DNA from: Pseudoscleropodium purum
Taxonomy: Eukaryota; Streptophyta; Bryopsida; Hypnales; Brachytheciaceae
NCBI GenBank assembly: GCA_963969395.1
Contig: OZ017797.1
Coordinates: 21,762,001 to 21,826,000 of the forward strand
Length of the DNA stretch: 64,000 bases
Reading direction: 5' to 3'
In this document: piece after piece, positions 1 through 12,785 of the stretch
How positions within the stretch are numbered: position 1 is the stretch's first letter
How the letters are laid out: each line of letters opens with the position of its first letter
Notes under the pieces: model-generated
Database searches by the model: none
Seen by the model: only the letters and a program-made list of their open reading frames with translations
Told to the model about the DNA's origin: nothing
Program-made: the position numbers and the translations under genes

Positions 1-850
1 GCACCTGATCGTCGATCACGCGGTTGCACTGTTAGTGATTTGGTTAGGGTTTTAGGGTTTTAGGGTTCTTGACTTGTTCACTTTATCTAGCTCGAGAGAG
101 AAAATTAGTGCGGAAAATCACTGACAAACGTAACCTTAAAATTGAGAGCAATTCCTGAATGCAGAGAAGTAATGAAACTATAGGATATCGCGATCTGCTC
201 TTCCGATGCGAATTATCTTGACTTACTAATTGGTCATGCATGATGAGAAAGAATTTTTGGGCAACGCCAACCATTCAGCAATGAGGCTGTTTCATTGAAG
301 GACTCAGATTCAATCAGTGTCATCCAAAGCTATCCAAAGCATCTGAAACAGGGATTTGAAGAGTACTTGGTAAGAGTTAAGCCTGCAAAATGTGATAACA
401 AAGTGATCTAGGGATTCTAAGACGTGCTGCGTGACTGCGCGCATTCACTCGACAACAATTTAACTCAATAAACAAGACGAGTCAATAAGGAACTATATTC
501 TCTCTTTGCCTCTTGCAAATGTCCATTAAGCAAACCGACTCTCTTGGAGAATGGTACGATCGTCCCTATCTAAGTTAAGTCACTTGAGATTCTGATATTC
601 CTCACAAAATTAACAATCACTGTAGCATGCAGGAAGATTTTTTAGAGTAAAGCGTCACCACCTATGATTGGACTACAAACTAATGGTCACCGATCAGTAC
701 AAAATGTGCTCGTGCAGCAGAGCTCACAGCGCCAAAAGATGTCAGAGCTCCATGTACTCAGAAGTCTACTGTCGCCCGCCATAGCCAAACGAGGATTCGA
801 CAAAGATGGGAAAGGAACGTTTAGCCCTGAACAGTGAACACGCGCTTTTG
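1..850. other. Telomere-like boxes and gene-proximal sequence at left edge
   Basis: Positions 42-67 hold consecutive TTTAGGG/TTTTAGGG units, that is AACCCTAAA 'telo boxes' on the minus strand. These are common in promoters and 5' untranslated regions of plant housekeeping genes. The first ~850 bases are less AT-rich than the next 18 kb and contain CG-bearing stretches (about 10-22, 430-440 and 770-790). This fits the upstream region of a minus-strand gene whose coding part lies left of the window, but no coding exon is visible here. A short interstitial telomeric tract is the alternative. Confidence 0.35.
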
Positions 851-2811
851 TAGCTTTCAAAATTTAGACCTAAAATTGAAAGATGCAAGTTTAGTTTTTA
901 GTCCAATTTGAAATTTTGAAAAATCTCAAAAGTATCCAAAATTTGACTGACTAATTGCAATTGCAAGTTCTATCCGATAGAATACAAATCAAATAATAAT
1001 GTATGATTTTCTCTTGTATTTTCTATTCTCAAAATTACTTTCTATATTTGAATTTAAAAAAAACTTTGTTTCATAATTCCAACCTTTATTTTTGGTAAAT
1101 ATTATACAAATTTTCAAATTTACATTACAATTTTTTTTGAAAAAAATTTGCAAATTATGATTCTAAATATCACTCTAATTTTATTTTTCTACTAAGTTTT
1201 TGGAAAACATCAAGTTCTATAGGAAAAACAATTTTTCATATACAAAAAATATTGAAAGAATTATATCAAAACTAAAAAGTCGAAATAAAGCTTGATAGAG
1301 ATAATTTGATTTGAAAGTCATAATGAAGATGATTTGGATGTATAGTACAAAATAAAAAAATCATTTGAAAAATTTTGACAATATTTTTAATTGTTTATTG
1401 TACCTTAAGAAGAAATTTCAAATTAAATGGATCATATATCGGCTATATTAACCAATTTATTTTCATATTTTGTCATAAAGATCATAACAATGACAAAATT
1501 TCAAGAAATTAATAGAGATTTTCTACATTGGTAGACATCACACAATTTTGTGTAATACAAATATAGAATTGAACTTGAATGTAATTTAAATGGCTAAATC
1601 GGCCTTGGAAATGAGCTTGCTTGATTATATAACAATTATTTTGGTCTTTAATGGGTTAAATTAGCCTTAATCTTAGAAATGTAAAACCAAATGGTTCACT
1701 ATCTTACTCCGAGTACATTTGTTTATGTTGTTTAAAAATATTAAGCCCAAAAAATAGTAAACATAGAGCATGAACCTTTGACTTTTGCCTCTTTGCGTGT
1801 ACACATATTTACACAACAATTCTCAATGTATCCTTGTGTTTGACATCTTTACAACTCCCCCAAATTTTTTTTACAAAATTGTTGAATCCTAATTGCATTA
1901 TTGAAAGAAAATTTAGATTTTGAACATGCCTATCACTTCCTATTTGTTTTTGCACTTGGATTATATTGATGGATTTTAGGCTTATAAATTAAAACTATTA
2001 GATTTGATTTCACTTTACGGCACTACTACTAACTTAAATATTCATGCCTTCTACATTAGTATAACAAATATTTCATTGTGGGCTAAGCATTTTCAAACAC
2101 TCTTCTACCATTCATTGGTAAATCATGAAACAAAATATGTAGAAGAAGTAACATGTGACATTACATGATACAAATGTTTCTTGCAACTACCCTTCAGCCA
2201 AGTGTCTTGGATCAAGTTCGAATTGCATAAAATTCTACTTGATTTACTACAGTGTAATTTACTTTCAAGATAATTGACATTTCATATTGTAGATAATTCA
2301 TTATCATTGTGGTAAACTACAATTCTATTAATTCATGAATATAATTTTAAAGATCATTACTCCCTCTAATTTATTAAACTCTAGAAAAATTCTCAACCCT
2401 TTAGAAGGCTGATCCAAAGTGACTGAACCAATCTATTAATCACTTGAGAATTAATACAAGCATATAGCCACAGTGCATTGTCAAAGTGTATGATTTCACA
2501 AAAGACAACAAGACTTTAATAATGAGGGTGTAGTAAAAGTCTGTTCATAATCAACTGCATAAGCAAGCAGAGTGATTGATTGGCAAATCAATCAAATTAA
2601 GTGAAATCAAGCAAAATGAAGTGGATTTTCAAGCTAGTTGCCAAAAAAATTAGAGAACTCTTACATTTCCCACTAACTTCAAAGCCATTTAAATTAACGG
2701 GTTTGAGTATAAGAAGAGTAACAATTTATACAAGTGGGACAGTAGTAGGTAACTTCATCTATGTGAGATATATAAATTAGGATTGATAGAAATACAACTA
2801 CTCATAGTTAA
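851..2811. other. AT-rich intergenic DNA
   Basis: Very AT-rich, with frequent stops in all frames. I see no coding exon, RNA gene or delimited repeat here. Confidence 0.6.
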
Positions 2812-3211
2812 GTCAAAAAGCAGAAATTGTATTCAAAGTCAAATTTCAAACCTCATTTAGGCATAATAGAATGATTTTCTTGAAAATACTTTAAACTAAA
2901 TAAAGTTAGAGAATTAAGCCTGTTTTCATCTCCAAAAATCTTTTTGAGTTTAAAATTCTCCAATAAAAAGTTATGGACAAAATTTAGAGAGTGTATTTAA
3001 AAATGTTTAAAAAAATTCTTCTTTCAACCCCTTTTAGAATATTGTCCATAAATTTTTATTGAAGGCTTTAAACCTCAAACGTAGTTTTGAAGATAAAAAA
3101 ATATCTTCATTCTCTTACTTTATTAAATTCAAAGTTTTTTGAGAAAAAATCATTCTACTATGCTTACATGGGGTTTGAAATTCAACTTTGAACATAATTC
3201 TTGCATTTGAC
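2812..3211. mobile_element. Foldback (long inverted repeat) element, ~400 bp
   Basis: The two halves are imperfect reverse complements around a centre near 3010. The left arm starts GTCAAAAAGCAGAAATTGTA. The right arm ends with the matching TTCTTGCATTTGAC. Internal blocks also pair, for example TTCAAAGTCAAATTTCAAAC near 2830 with GTTTGAAATTCAACTTTGAA near 3172. It has no coding capacity. The structure is typical of a MITE or foldback element, but I could not define a target-site duplication, so the superfamily is open. Confidence 0.6.
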
Positions 3212-4036
3212 AGTGAGTGATCTATCTTCTAAATATCCCATACCCTTTGAAGATTCACCAGAGACAATTGATTTTTTTATAAATCTAATCTCTTCCCCCT
3301 TCATACCCACCACTTGTCAATGAATTAAGTCTATCATGATGCTACAAAACAAATTTGTGATGGTAGATGTCATTGGACTATTTTTGACAATTTTTTTTCA
3401 TAGCTTGATTAGAAAACAAGGTACGAAATAATCAAGGTTAAGAGATATTATAATACTTGAACCCTAATTATTTGACTACTTGTACTTGGATTTTGAACCA
3501 TTGACAATCATTGGACATAATGACTTCATGTGAGTGACTAGAACAGGCAACCCATTTATAGCCACCACCCCTTCATTTCTATAGTATAGGTTGCTCTATT
3601 TCTAGCCATCCCCCCATTTTTACAGTAAATGTCCAAGAAGTGTACATTGAAAGCATAGAATGATCACCACATGTACATTGAAAGTCATAATTATCACTTA
3701 CATTAAATTTGTAACCAGCCTAAAATTGAAATTACAACAACCTATGTAACAAAAATAGGTTGTATAAAATCTTCAAGAAAAAAATTAAGGATATTTTTAA
3801 TTTTTTTATCTTCCTTAAATCAATTCTTTGATATAGGAAAAATATTTCCCTAAATACATCCATCCAATAGCTATGCTAAATTCCTTAAGTGGCTAGAAAT
3901 GGGTCGTCATCCAATATAGGGGAAAAATAAATTTGTAAGCAAAGTTAAATGTCATTGTGGGGTCCTTTTAGTTGCTTTAAAGTAGGCCTTCAAAGGACTA
4001 AGAATTTCTCTAATGAACTTCCAAATCAAAAATAGT

Positions 4037-4187
4037 GCATGTACCACTAACAAAGCTCCATTTCTTGATTTTGATCATTGAGCAAACAATTTGAAAGAAA
4101 GGAAGTGAATATACACATATGATTTGAATTACACATCGCGTGCTTAATGATCAAAATCAAGAAATGGAGTATTTTAGTAGTGCATGC
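4037..4187. repeat. Short perfect-stem hairpin (~150 bp)
   Basis: The segments 4056-4083 and 4142-4168 are almost perfect reverse complements (CTCCATTTCTTGATTTTGAT against ATCAAAATCAAGAAATGGAG). Weaker pairing continues outward to GCATGTACCACTA / TAGTAGTGCATGC. The loop is about 60 bases. It may be a tiny MITE or the fold of a small-RNA precursor. The sequence alone cannot separate these. Confidence 0.6.
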
Positions 4188-4844
4188 TCTATATCCAATG
4201 AAGAGGTTTTTAGTAGCAATAGATACCTTTAGCATTTTCAATTCAACTTCATAATAGTTGATTTATTTACTTGTAGTTAATTTGCCTTTAATATGGTTGA
4301 AACTTGGAACTCCAAGTCAATTAGAGCTTTGACATTGTCATAAGGTAAATAAACTCATTTTCGTTCACCACCTAATTTCATTATCCTACTTTGGCCCCAA
4401 TTCCATTTAGACCTTCATCCAAATCTATTCATTGTCTAACAAAAATGTTGTAATAATGCCAATAAGGGGTAACATGTCAATTTTTTAATGGTGAACACTT
4501 AAATACTATTGGATCATAGGAAAGTAGCTATGGGTTGTTTATAGGAAGATCATAATTCCATGCTATAAATGATTTGTAATTTTAGGATTGACCACTTTAG
4601 AAATTCATAGAAAACTATAATTTTAATCTTGAAAATTATAATTCCACTTAGATTTGATTCATGAAAAAAGCGTACACATCAAAAAAATATGTGACCTTCT
4701 TAGAGTTGCCCCAAAATATTCAGATTGCTAATCGGGGTAGTAATAGGCTTGTCTACCTTAATAGACGTTGAATGTATAGGTAGTCAAAAAAATAGATAGA
4801 GGTCTTGGAATAGGGCAAAGACAATTAAAGTATTATATTTTTAA
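4188..4844. other. AT-rich intergenic DNA
   Basis: No coding or repeat structure recognised between the hairpin and the next TTAA-flanked element. Confidence 0.5.
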
Positions 4845-5777
4845 CCTCTAAAGGACCAACATGCATTTTTTGAATACATAGCAATTTTGGGAAGGTATGT
4901 GTGACTAGAGATTTCCATATTTTTAGCCCAAATTTTAAGAAAAAGTGGGCATAAGGAATATCTTTCATATGCACTAAATTTCATGACATTTGAAAGTACA
5001 AGTCAAAAGTTATGGCCTTATATGTTCCTTTTTTCTTTTGTAAATGGGCAGTGTAGGCAAATAAAAAAATGACATTTTTTAGAAACAAAAATTTGAAATT
5101 GATTTTTTAGAATTATATACATGTAGAAAACTCTGAATCATTCCATTTTGATCAATGAGTCAAAAGTTATGAGGATTTTTTGTTTGCAAGCAACTATAGA
5201 TTATCTACTCTAAAATAGAGTAACTTTGAAGTCCTTTACTTTACTCAATTTTCAGTATTTTTTAGAAAAAAATAAAATCATAGGATGTAGATTGTTTATT
5301 ACAACATTGCAACTATTGGAATTGGAATTGGAATTTTTTAATTCCTTAATTAATTCTTAACAATTTAGTATTTCAAATCATTATCTACTATTGTATAGTT
5401 ACTATTTTTTTTTCCTATATGTTGCACAATTCGAAATGATTTGAAAAATTTTAAGCAAGTAGAAAACTTGTCCAAGTAAAAAAATTCAAAAAAGCACCAC
5501 TATTTTGGATATTTTTTCACAAAAAAGTGAGCTTGTGAAGTGCACCTGCCCTGCTTTTTGTAGGGCCCAAAAAATAATTTCAGTGAATTCAAATGCATAT
5601 ATCTTGCAATCGTCATGGTGGAAATTCTTGGAAATTTTATTAAACATTCTCAAGTCAGCATATTACAATATCCTATGTTTACATGTGTCAAAAAAAGTTT
5701 CAAAATTTTGGTACTTGTACTAAAAAAGGCAATTCTTGATCATCATCGGTGCAAACATAGTCATAGAACTTTAAGGG
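4845..5777 (+). mobile_element. TTAA-flanked TIR element, copy A (933 bp)
   Basis: It is flanked by TTAA at 4841-4844 and 5778-5781. It begins CCTCTAAAGG and ends CTTTAAGGG. The interior is homologous over most of its length to the elements at 8084, 29464, 49228 and 50523. Shared landmarks are 'TTTCATGACATTTG', 'CCATTTTGATCAA.GAGTCAAAAGTTATGAGGA' (split motif) and a distal 'AAAACATAGTCATAGAA'-like end. No transposase is encoded, so the element is non-autonomous. TTAA duplication with CCC..GGG ends is the hallmark of the piggyBac superfamily. PIF/Harbinger with a TAA duplication is the alternative. Confidence 0.65.
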
Positions 5778-5781
5778 TTAA

Positions 5782-8079
5782 AGCCACTGTTCACGTCTAC
5801 GTAATGTAAACTCATCAATGACTATGATGGATACTTCAAGGAACATGTCAATTAGACCTAGATAGAGGACACATTTAGAACATGGTCGATTTACGAGCAA
5901 GATTACCTTATGAGTGTACAAGGTATTGATTTCCAAAGCCCCTTTAGTTGTCACGTCCCAATGATTATGACTTTTAAGAAGCAATAGTCTTACATGTCCT
6001 AACAATTAGCAATACACAATTGAAAATTGGGGCCCTACTAGCCATGTCCTTAGAATGTTTAGTGTATATAAGGTGGGCAATCCTAAAACTTACACCTTGT
6101 CTAAAACTTCCATAATCACTTTGCAATATATCTCCAATATCAATATGTACCTATGTGGAAGAAAAATTTTTAGAAATTCTACAAAAGAAACTTCAAATGT
6201 TGCAATGTTTGGTGTATTAGAACCTCCTTTGCTTGCCAACATGAAAATATGAAATTTTGACCAATCTAATAGTAGCATACATGCAACGTAGGAAAAAGCA
6301 ACATTGGATTTGTAGATGCCTACCTTACAGGCTATTGCAATTGGATATCTAAACCATCAACTATATCCACCTACCCAATCGATTATGCATCCTCTAGTAA
6401 AGGCTTCTTCTTTGGAATGTTAATAATGATTGTAGATTTTTTTTGAGGCAATGGAGTCATTATGATTTGTTCAACATCCTGCATAAATAAAAATTAAAGT
6501 GCAACCTCATGATGTAAGCTTATCATGAAAATTGTTTTAATTTTTGAACATGACTCTAAAATTTGTTAGAGAAACCAGAATTCCTTACTTTTGTGTTTAG
6601 AATTGTTGACATTTAAGAGGAAATTTGTGTTCTAAATTGTCAACATTAGAAAAAACTGGGGGCTTGTTGAGGCTAGGGTTGTTTGACTTTTGGTAGTAGT
6701 GCAAATACAACAAAAAGTGAGAAAAAAAATAGAATATGTGTATATTTATATTTACATTAAAAAATAAAAATCATGTACCATATGATTGTCTCAGGTGCCA
6801 CATCAAAATGATGATTAAATTTTTTTTTTCCTAAAAAACAATTTTTAAAATTTTCCTTGTATTTGCATTATTGCCAAAAGTCAAATGGCCCTCTAGAAGC
6901 CCCAAATTTTCTCTAATATGATGATTTCTTTTTATTAGAGGAGCTTCTTAAAAAGCATCACAATTATCAAACATGAAATACTCTACAATGAATTGATATT
7001 GCATTGATGAAATGTCTCCAATGTGTTTCTATATGCCATTGAATAGAATGATGAAAATTACCGCTCAAATAACTTATCATCAATGAATTTGGTTTGGACT
7101 TGGCCTCATTTGTGAATGTGTACCCATCCAACCACTTAGCCTAAATATTTAGCAACTTTTGATTCTCCACTATAAGCTTTCTCCTCTCAAGCTGAAGACC
7201 CAACTTGTCTAACATAACCTGCACCAACATTATTAGTAGCCTAGTTGCATATAATAATGAACTCCATTTGGCATACTCACATATGAAATTTCCATCAATG
7301 CCTTTCAAATTATTACAAATAATTTGAAAAAGGGTGAATGATATACATCCAAATGGAGCATACATTTTCAAACACAATATCAATCCCTTATTAAGGTAAA
7401 TGAGCCCATTGTTGACCAAATAAAAGCAAGTTCATTGTGGGCAAAATTATATTAGTGGTATACATTTTAGAACTTGAATGTATATTGCATCTTAACAATT
7501 TTGTCCACAATGGACTCATTTTACTTTAGTGTAACTATCACTTGATTAATAAGACTCATTTAGAGTTGTACTTTATTATAATGTTTTTGAAAATTTTGTA
7601 AATAGTCAAGTTCCACAATTTCATTTCCATTATTGTCTATTGCATAAGTTGACCAACGGTACATGTTTGTTTTTTCACTAGGTGGAGGTCCTTCGTTGGA
7701 GTCTTGTGTTGCAAAAGAGATTTCCATGTCCTCTTGAAATGGTTGCTCTTGCTTGGGAACTACATGACCTGGAACTAGCTCCCTGCAAATGACATCATCA
7801 GCAACCTCTCACATTGCTTTGGGTTGATTCCCCGGCATGTAACATTCATATAATTTCTCTACACATAAAATGAAATTGTTAAAATTAGATGCTTACCAAT
7901 ATTTTTTTCCCAAGGTCTTGATTTGGAGTTGTAAATGATGTGGCTTATTATTTCCGTCATTATTCTAATAATATTTAATGTAAAATCAATACTAAAGCTT
8001 TTTTAAGGTATTGATTATACTAGAAATGAGAGGGTTAGAAAATTGAAAAGTCTCCCTCTCCAAGCCTCCTCATTTGGCA
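5782..8079. other. AT-rich intergenic DNA
   Basis: Only short chance-length reading frames occur (for example 92 codons, minus strand, 7141-7419), with no family I recognise. No delimited repeat seen. Confidence 0.5.
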
Positions 8080-8083
8080 TTAA

Positions 8084-9269
8084 CCCCTAAAGTTCTATGA
8101 CTATATTTACACCAAAAAAGTTCAAAAACTGCCATTTTTAGTACAAGTAGCAAATTTTTGAAAAACAAACATTAGAGGATTTTTAGCAACTGTGGAAGGC
8201 TGCGAGTTCTTGTAGTTGCAAGCATTGGAGGAACAGCCTCATAGCTGCTGCTTGACATGGCACTACGATTGCCACATCATCGAATTTTCTTTTTCAAAAA
8301 AAAAAGAACTACTTTTTTTTCCATTCTAAATTTTTTTTTTAAATCAAAAGAAAAAATACTGATAGCAAGAATAGGGTCAAGGGAAGAGGCCTGAAACGGC
8401 GCTCCCGACCCCCTAGAAATCCTCTAATGCTTTTTTGACATATGTAACCATAGGATCTTGTACTATGTAGTATCAATAACATGTGGTAAAAATTTCAAAC
8501 ATTTCCACCACGTGGATTGCAAGATATAAGCATTCAAATTCAATAAAATCATTTTTTTGCCCTACAAAAAGCTAGGTAGTTGCACTTCTCAAGCTCACTT
8601 TTCTATAAAAAAAAATGACCAAAATGATGGTGCTTCTTTAGATTCTTTTTCCTAGACAAGTTGTCCACATGCTTGAAAAATTTCAGATCATTTGGAATTG
8701 TACAACATGTAGGAAAAAAATAGTAAGTCGATAGTAGTAGACAATGATTCAAAATACTAAATTATTAAGAACTAAAATATGAAATTGAAAAATAACAATA
8801 CCAATGGTTGAGATTTTGTAATAAACAATTTACATCCTAGGATTTTTTTTTTTCAAAATATTGAAAATTGGGTAAAATAAAGGATTTCAAAGTTTATTTT
8901 AGAATAGGGAATCCATAATTGCTTGCAAACAAAAATTCTCATAACTTTTGACTTGTTGATCAAAATGGAATGATTCAAAGCTTTCCTTTTGTATATAAGT
9001 CTAGAAAACCAATTTCAAATTTTTGATTTTTGAAAAAAAGTCATTTTTTCTAATCTACCCAAATTGCCTAGTTACAAATAAAAAGTAACATATTAGGCTA
9101 TAATTTTTTACTCCTATTTCCAAATGTCATGAAATTTGTTGCATATGAAAGATATTCCTCGTCCACACCGTCTATTAAAATTTCAGCCTAAAATGTGCAA
9201 ATTACTGGTCACAATGATTTGCCCAAGAAAATCTATACCACCAAAAAATGTAGGCCGATTTTTTAGAGG
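8084..9269 (-). mobile_element. TTAA-flanked TIR element, copy B, with nested insertion
   Basis: TTAA flanks lie at 8080-8083 and 9270-9273. The left end is CCCCTAAAGTTC and the right end TTTTAGAGG. It is in the reverse orientation relative to the copies at 4845 and 29464. The total of 1186 bp is explained by a 260-bp insertion at 8170-8429. Removing it gives 926 bp, the family size (919-933). No coding capacity. Confidence 0.7.
8170..8429. mobile_element. Nested small TIR element, copy 1 (260 bp)
   Basis: A perfect 13-bp inverted repeat bounds it: CATTAGAGGATTT at 8170-8182 and AAATCCTCTAATG at 8417-8429. The uninterrupted copy at 29464-30382 lacks this block at the equivalent point, so it is a later insertion. 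If the ends are read as GAGGATTT..AAATCCTC, the flanks are TA on both sides, which could be a TA target duplication, but this is not decisive. A relative lies at 18856-19143. Confidence 0.65.
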
Positions 9270-9273
9270 TTAA

Positions 9274-10797
9274 GAAGTCTTCCTTTGGAGGTTATGACCT
9301 TTAAATTGGTGTAAACCATGAAGAGGGCATAAAATGGAAAACTAATCAATCAATTAATTAATTTAAAGAATAAATTATAAGGCATTTCAACATGGACCCC
9401 CTAAATTGTAAACAAATTGTTTTGTCTAACCATTGAATTCTAGAGTGCTCAAAATTTGAAAACTTTTGCCCTACATAGGAAAAAAATGTGCTCCACTTCA
9501 TTGGATTTTCTTGGAGACCTGTGACCACCAATTTCATGATTAGTGCAAACCCACTTTCCAAGGACTTCTCAATTTCGACCCATAATCCTTCAAAACTTTT
9601 TGCCCTCCCAACTCCAGATCTCACATAAGTTAAAACAGGCCTCAACTTCTAAAATAAAATCATTGAATACATTGTTCTTATTAAGACTATATAAATATAC
9701 AACTCACTCTAATTTAAATGTAAGCTTATGATGATGAAACTCTACCTCAACTATTGCTTGCCCCGAGCACAATTAATTATAAAACAATTCAGAACTGCTT
9801 ACATTCATGATCCTCGTTTGCCTCTACAGCCAGCTCTGCCTCCAGAATCTGCAAAGGTGCTGTAGGAATGGACGAAACATAGAGTGGATCGAAGGGGAAA
9901 ATTTGTTCATGTTCTGTTTCCAACTGTTGCAAGAATTCAAACCCACAACCAAATTATCAGACTGAATGGACTACAAAATGCCCAAGGGCCAGGAGGCTCA
10001 AGAGCATTATGGGACAGGTGGCTTCTGCAACACAGGTTTTTGAACCTCTAGTCCTTTAGGGGCTAATAGTTCATCACAAACATCCATATTTGTACTTTTT
10101 ACAAATCTAAGGGTTCAGAAAGAGGGGCTACGTTACAAGTTGAAATGCTTTTTTGACTATCTAGTGGAATGGCAACATGTTTGCCTTGAAAATTGGATTT
10201 GGCATTGTGGACTACATAATGCTATCACAACATTCCTTGAGGTCATTAATCAATCAATGATCTATTAATAGGAAGAATCTCATATCATAACATTTTTAAT
10301 CCTTTGATAGGAGGTCCCTTAGAGTCTCCTTACATGTATTGGTGAGTGGGGAAACTTCACAAGGGTGCTACTAGTGTAAATAGCAATTGCTTTTTCATGT
10401 AGTTCCAGTGGGTGGGAAGGGATACAATAAGAAAATTCCATACAAATTGTATTCCCTCAAGATTGACTAGTCTCTACAAATGGGGTTGTCAATTAATATT
10501 GATAAAATTGGAACTCTTGCTTATCTACTTGCCTTCCCTAGCATGATAATTGGTTGAGCATATTTTGTCTTAATACTTGGATTACACCTAGAGCTATCTA
10601 CTGAGCTCACATATAAACTAGCTTCTATAAAGAATTGACAAACCATGAATCTTACAACAAAAATATGTTTTTTATATTGAGATATTTGTGCACTTAATGT
10701 CTCATTTCCTTACTTGTATTAGAAGTCAAGCATCTACATAAATATCAAAGAAGGGTTGGGAAGAGAGATATTAAGAATGTTACGATGCCACTTCCAA
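9274..10797. other. AT-rich intergenic DNA
   Basis: No exon, RNA gene or bounded repeat recognised. Confidence 0.5.
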
Positions 10798-11021
10798 CAC
10801 TATAAGAAAACCTTGTTTTAGGTGACGATTTGGCATCAAAAGGAATGGATTTTAGGTGACATTCAAGGTAACATTGAAAAAAACAATCCATGTTTTTATG
10901 TCAACAATGATGTCCATTGAAGTTATATTGGACATCATTGTTGATATTAAAACATGATTTCTTTTAATGTCACCTAAAATCCATTCCTTTTGACATCAAT
11001 AAACTTTGGTTTCTTATAGTG
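10798..11021. mobile_element. CACTA-type MITE (224 bp)
   Basis: The terminal inverted repeats are CACTATAAGAAA (10798-10809) and TTTCTTATAGTG (11010-11021). The flanking 3-bp direct duplication is CAA at 10795-10797 and 11022-11024. CACTA ends plus a 3-bp duplication are diagnostic of the CACTA (EnSpm/CMC) superfamily. Inside are further inverted blocks (TTTTAGGTGACATT with its complement, and a hairpin around 10910-10945), giving a long foldback. It has no coding capacity. Decayed relatives lie at 39649 and 40003. Confidence 0.85.
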
Positions 11022-11024
11022 CAA

Positions 11025-12785
11025 CATCTTTTGTTTTGTTTGCAATATGCAATTGGTCAATTCATGATGGTGTGTATAGCAGTTCAAAACCATCCATTCT
11101 TTTAAATTTATATATTATACCTAAACATCTAAATGATTTAATTTCACAATGTTCAAAATTTACCTTAAGATTTTTGTGTTCATTATTTGCTGTTTTACTA
11201 GGATATTGCTTGAGCTTTAGGAAATGCACATTCAACTTCCACTTTTCATCAAAAATGTGTTTATTGGAATCATCCCATTCCTTCCTATTTCATACAATGA
11301 ATCAAATCTATTGGTTATTGGTGTGTGTCAATGTCAATACTGTTTATGAGTCTATCTATATTATTCAATTAGCTAGCCTTACAAATCCATATGTAAATAT
11401 AATAGAAAATCACAATCAAGAGTCATACATAAATGTGTGGTACACCAACAAATATTAATGCCTACTATTGGATACATGTGGAGTTTCTTTTTAAAAGACA
11501 CGCTACTAGTTGAAATGCAACAATGCTAGTATGTGAGAACAGAGACACGAGCCTATAAGCCTTAAACCTAGTTGTAGGTATGAACATAGGCACCCATAAC
11601 TATGGACTCATGGCTCATAGATTCTATGCTTACATGCAAGCACTCCCCTTTGAAACATACACTACAGCTAATAAAATTTAGTCAATTTTATTTGTACCCT
11701 TTAATGATTAATGATTTCTTTAATTGTGCCATTTGGTTATGGTGCATTATTAATTGCTGCATTTGCTTTTCAATAATCCTTACTACAATTCTATCTTTGT
11801 TAGTAAGCATCTTGAAATCTTCTTCTTTCTTCTTATTTTTTTCAATATAATCCTCCATTATTCATCTCCACCAATATGCACATGCATCTAAGATTCATAT
11901 TAAATGTCATGTACAACATTATAAGAATATTTGTCTATTAAATAATCCTAAATAAGTACGTAGAAAATATATGTGAATTGCTTACAAAAAGTAATATATT
12001 TTTGGACTCTACAAAACATATTTTTTCAAGATTTTGACATTGTTCAAGTGAAGCATTGCTTATAGTGTTTGTTTTTTTATATCATGCTCCATATATTCTA
12101 TATTTGCTTCATTCATTATCTTAAAAGCATTGTAGTCTTTTTTGTTTGTATTTTGTGAAACATTCACATTGTGTGCAATCCATCATTTCTAATTATTAAA
12201 AGTCTATAAGTAACATATTTTGATAGCTTTTAATTCAATGGGTTAGTGGAAAATCATGAAATAGGATTTGCAATTTTGAACATAATTCAATTTTAAAAAT
12301 CATTGTGCTACTTTAAAATCTTTCTAGACCAACTAATTTCTGTGAAGATAATAAAGCACCTTCACATCATCGAGGTGGGCTCAAAATCTTGTTGCTTTTC
12401 ATCTATCTCTTCACTAAAAATGCCCTCATGTTTTTTTACCATAGTTCCTAAATCCTGCCTCATTAAAAGAACATAATAATTAAATCAAAAGCATCCATGC
12501 GATGTCTTTTCTAGTAACCAATTCATTGAAAAAACTCTTCATGAATAGAAACATTTTAATGTGATTACATTGTAAGTGTAGACTCAATGGTGTCAAGGTA
12601 GTTATTAGGCACTCAAGGTGTATAGTGACACTTTGCACTCCCCCCGTCAATTTTTATTTTACCACCTCCACTCACCCCCACCTATCATTTAGAATTTGAT
12701 TTAAATTTTTTTTATCTCACCCCCCCTTACCCCCACCCCCTCTTGTAATCTTCATAATCAAAGTTCTTGACAAACAATATGGGAC
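11025..12785. other. AT-rich intergenic DNA
   Basis: A 150-codon open frame at 11006-11458 (+) overlaps the end of the MITE. Its composition is that of random AT-rich sequence and I recognise no domain in it. I do not call it a gene. Confidence 0.45.

Noticed and set aside
7141..7419. 92-codon minus-strand frame
   Set aside because: Hydrophobic, AT-rich, no recognisable family and no neighbouring exon-like segments.
11006..11458. 150-codon open reading frame on the plus strand
   Set aside because: It overlaps the end of the CACTA MITE, has AT-rich random-like composition, and shows no domain or splice context.
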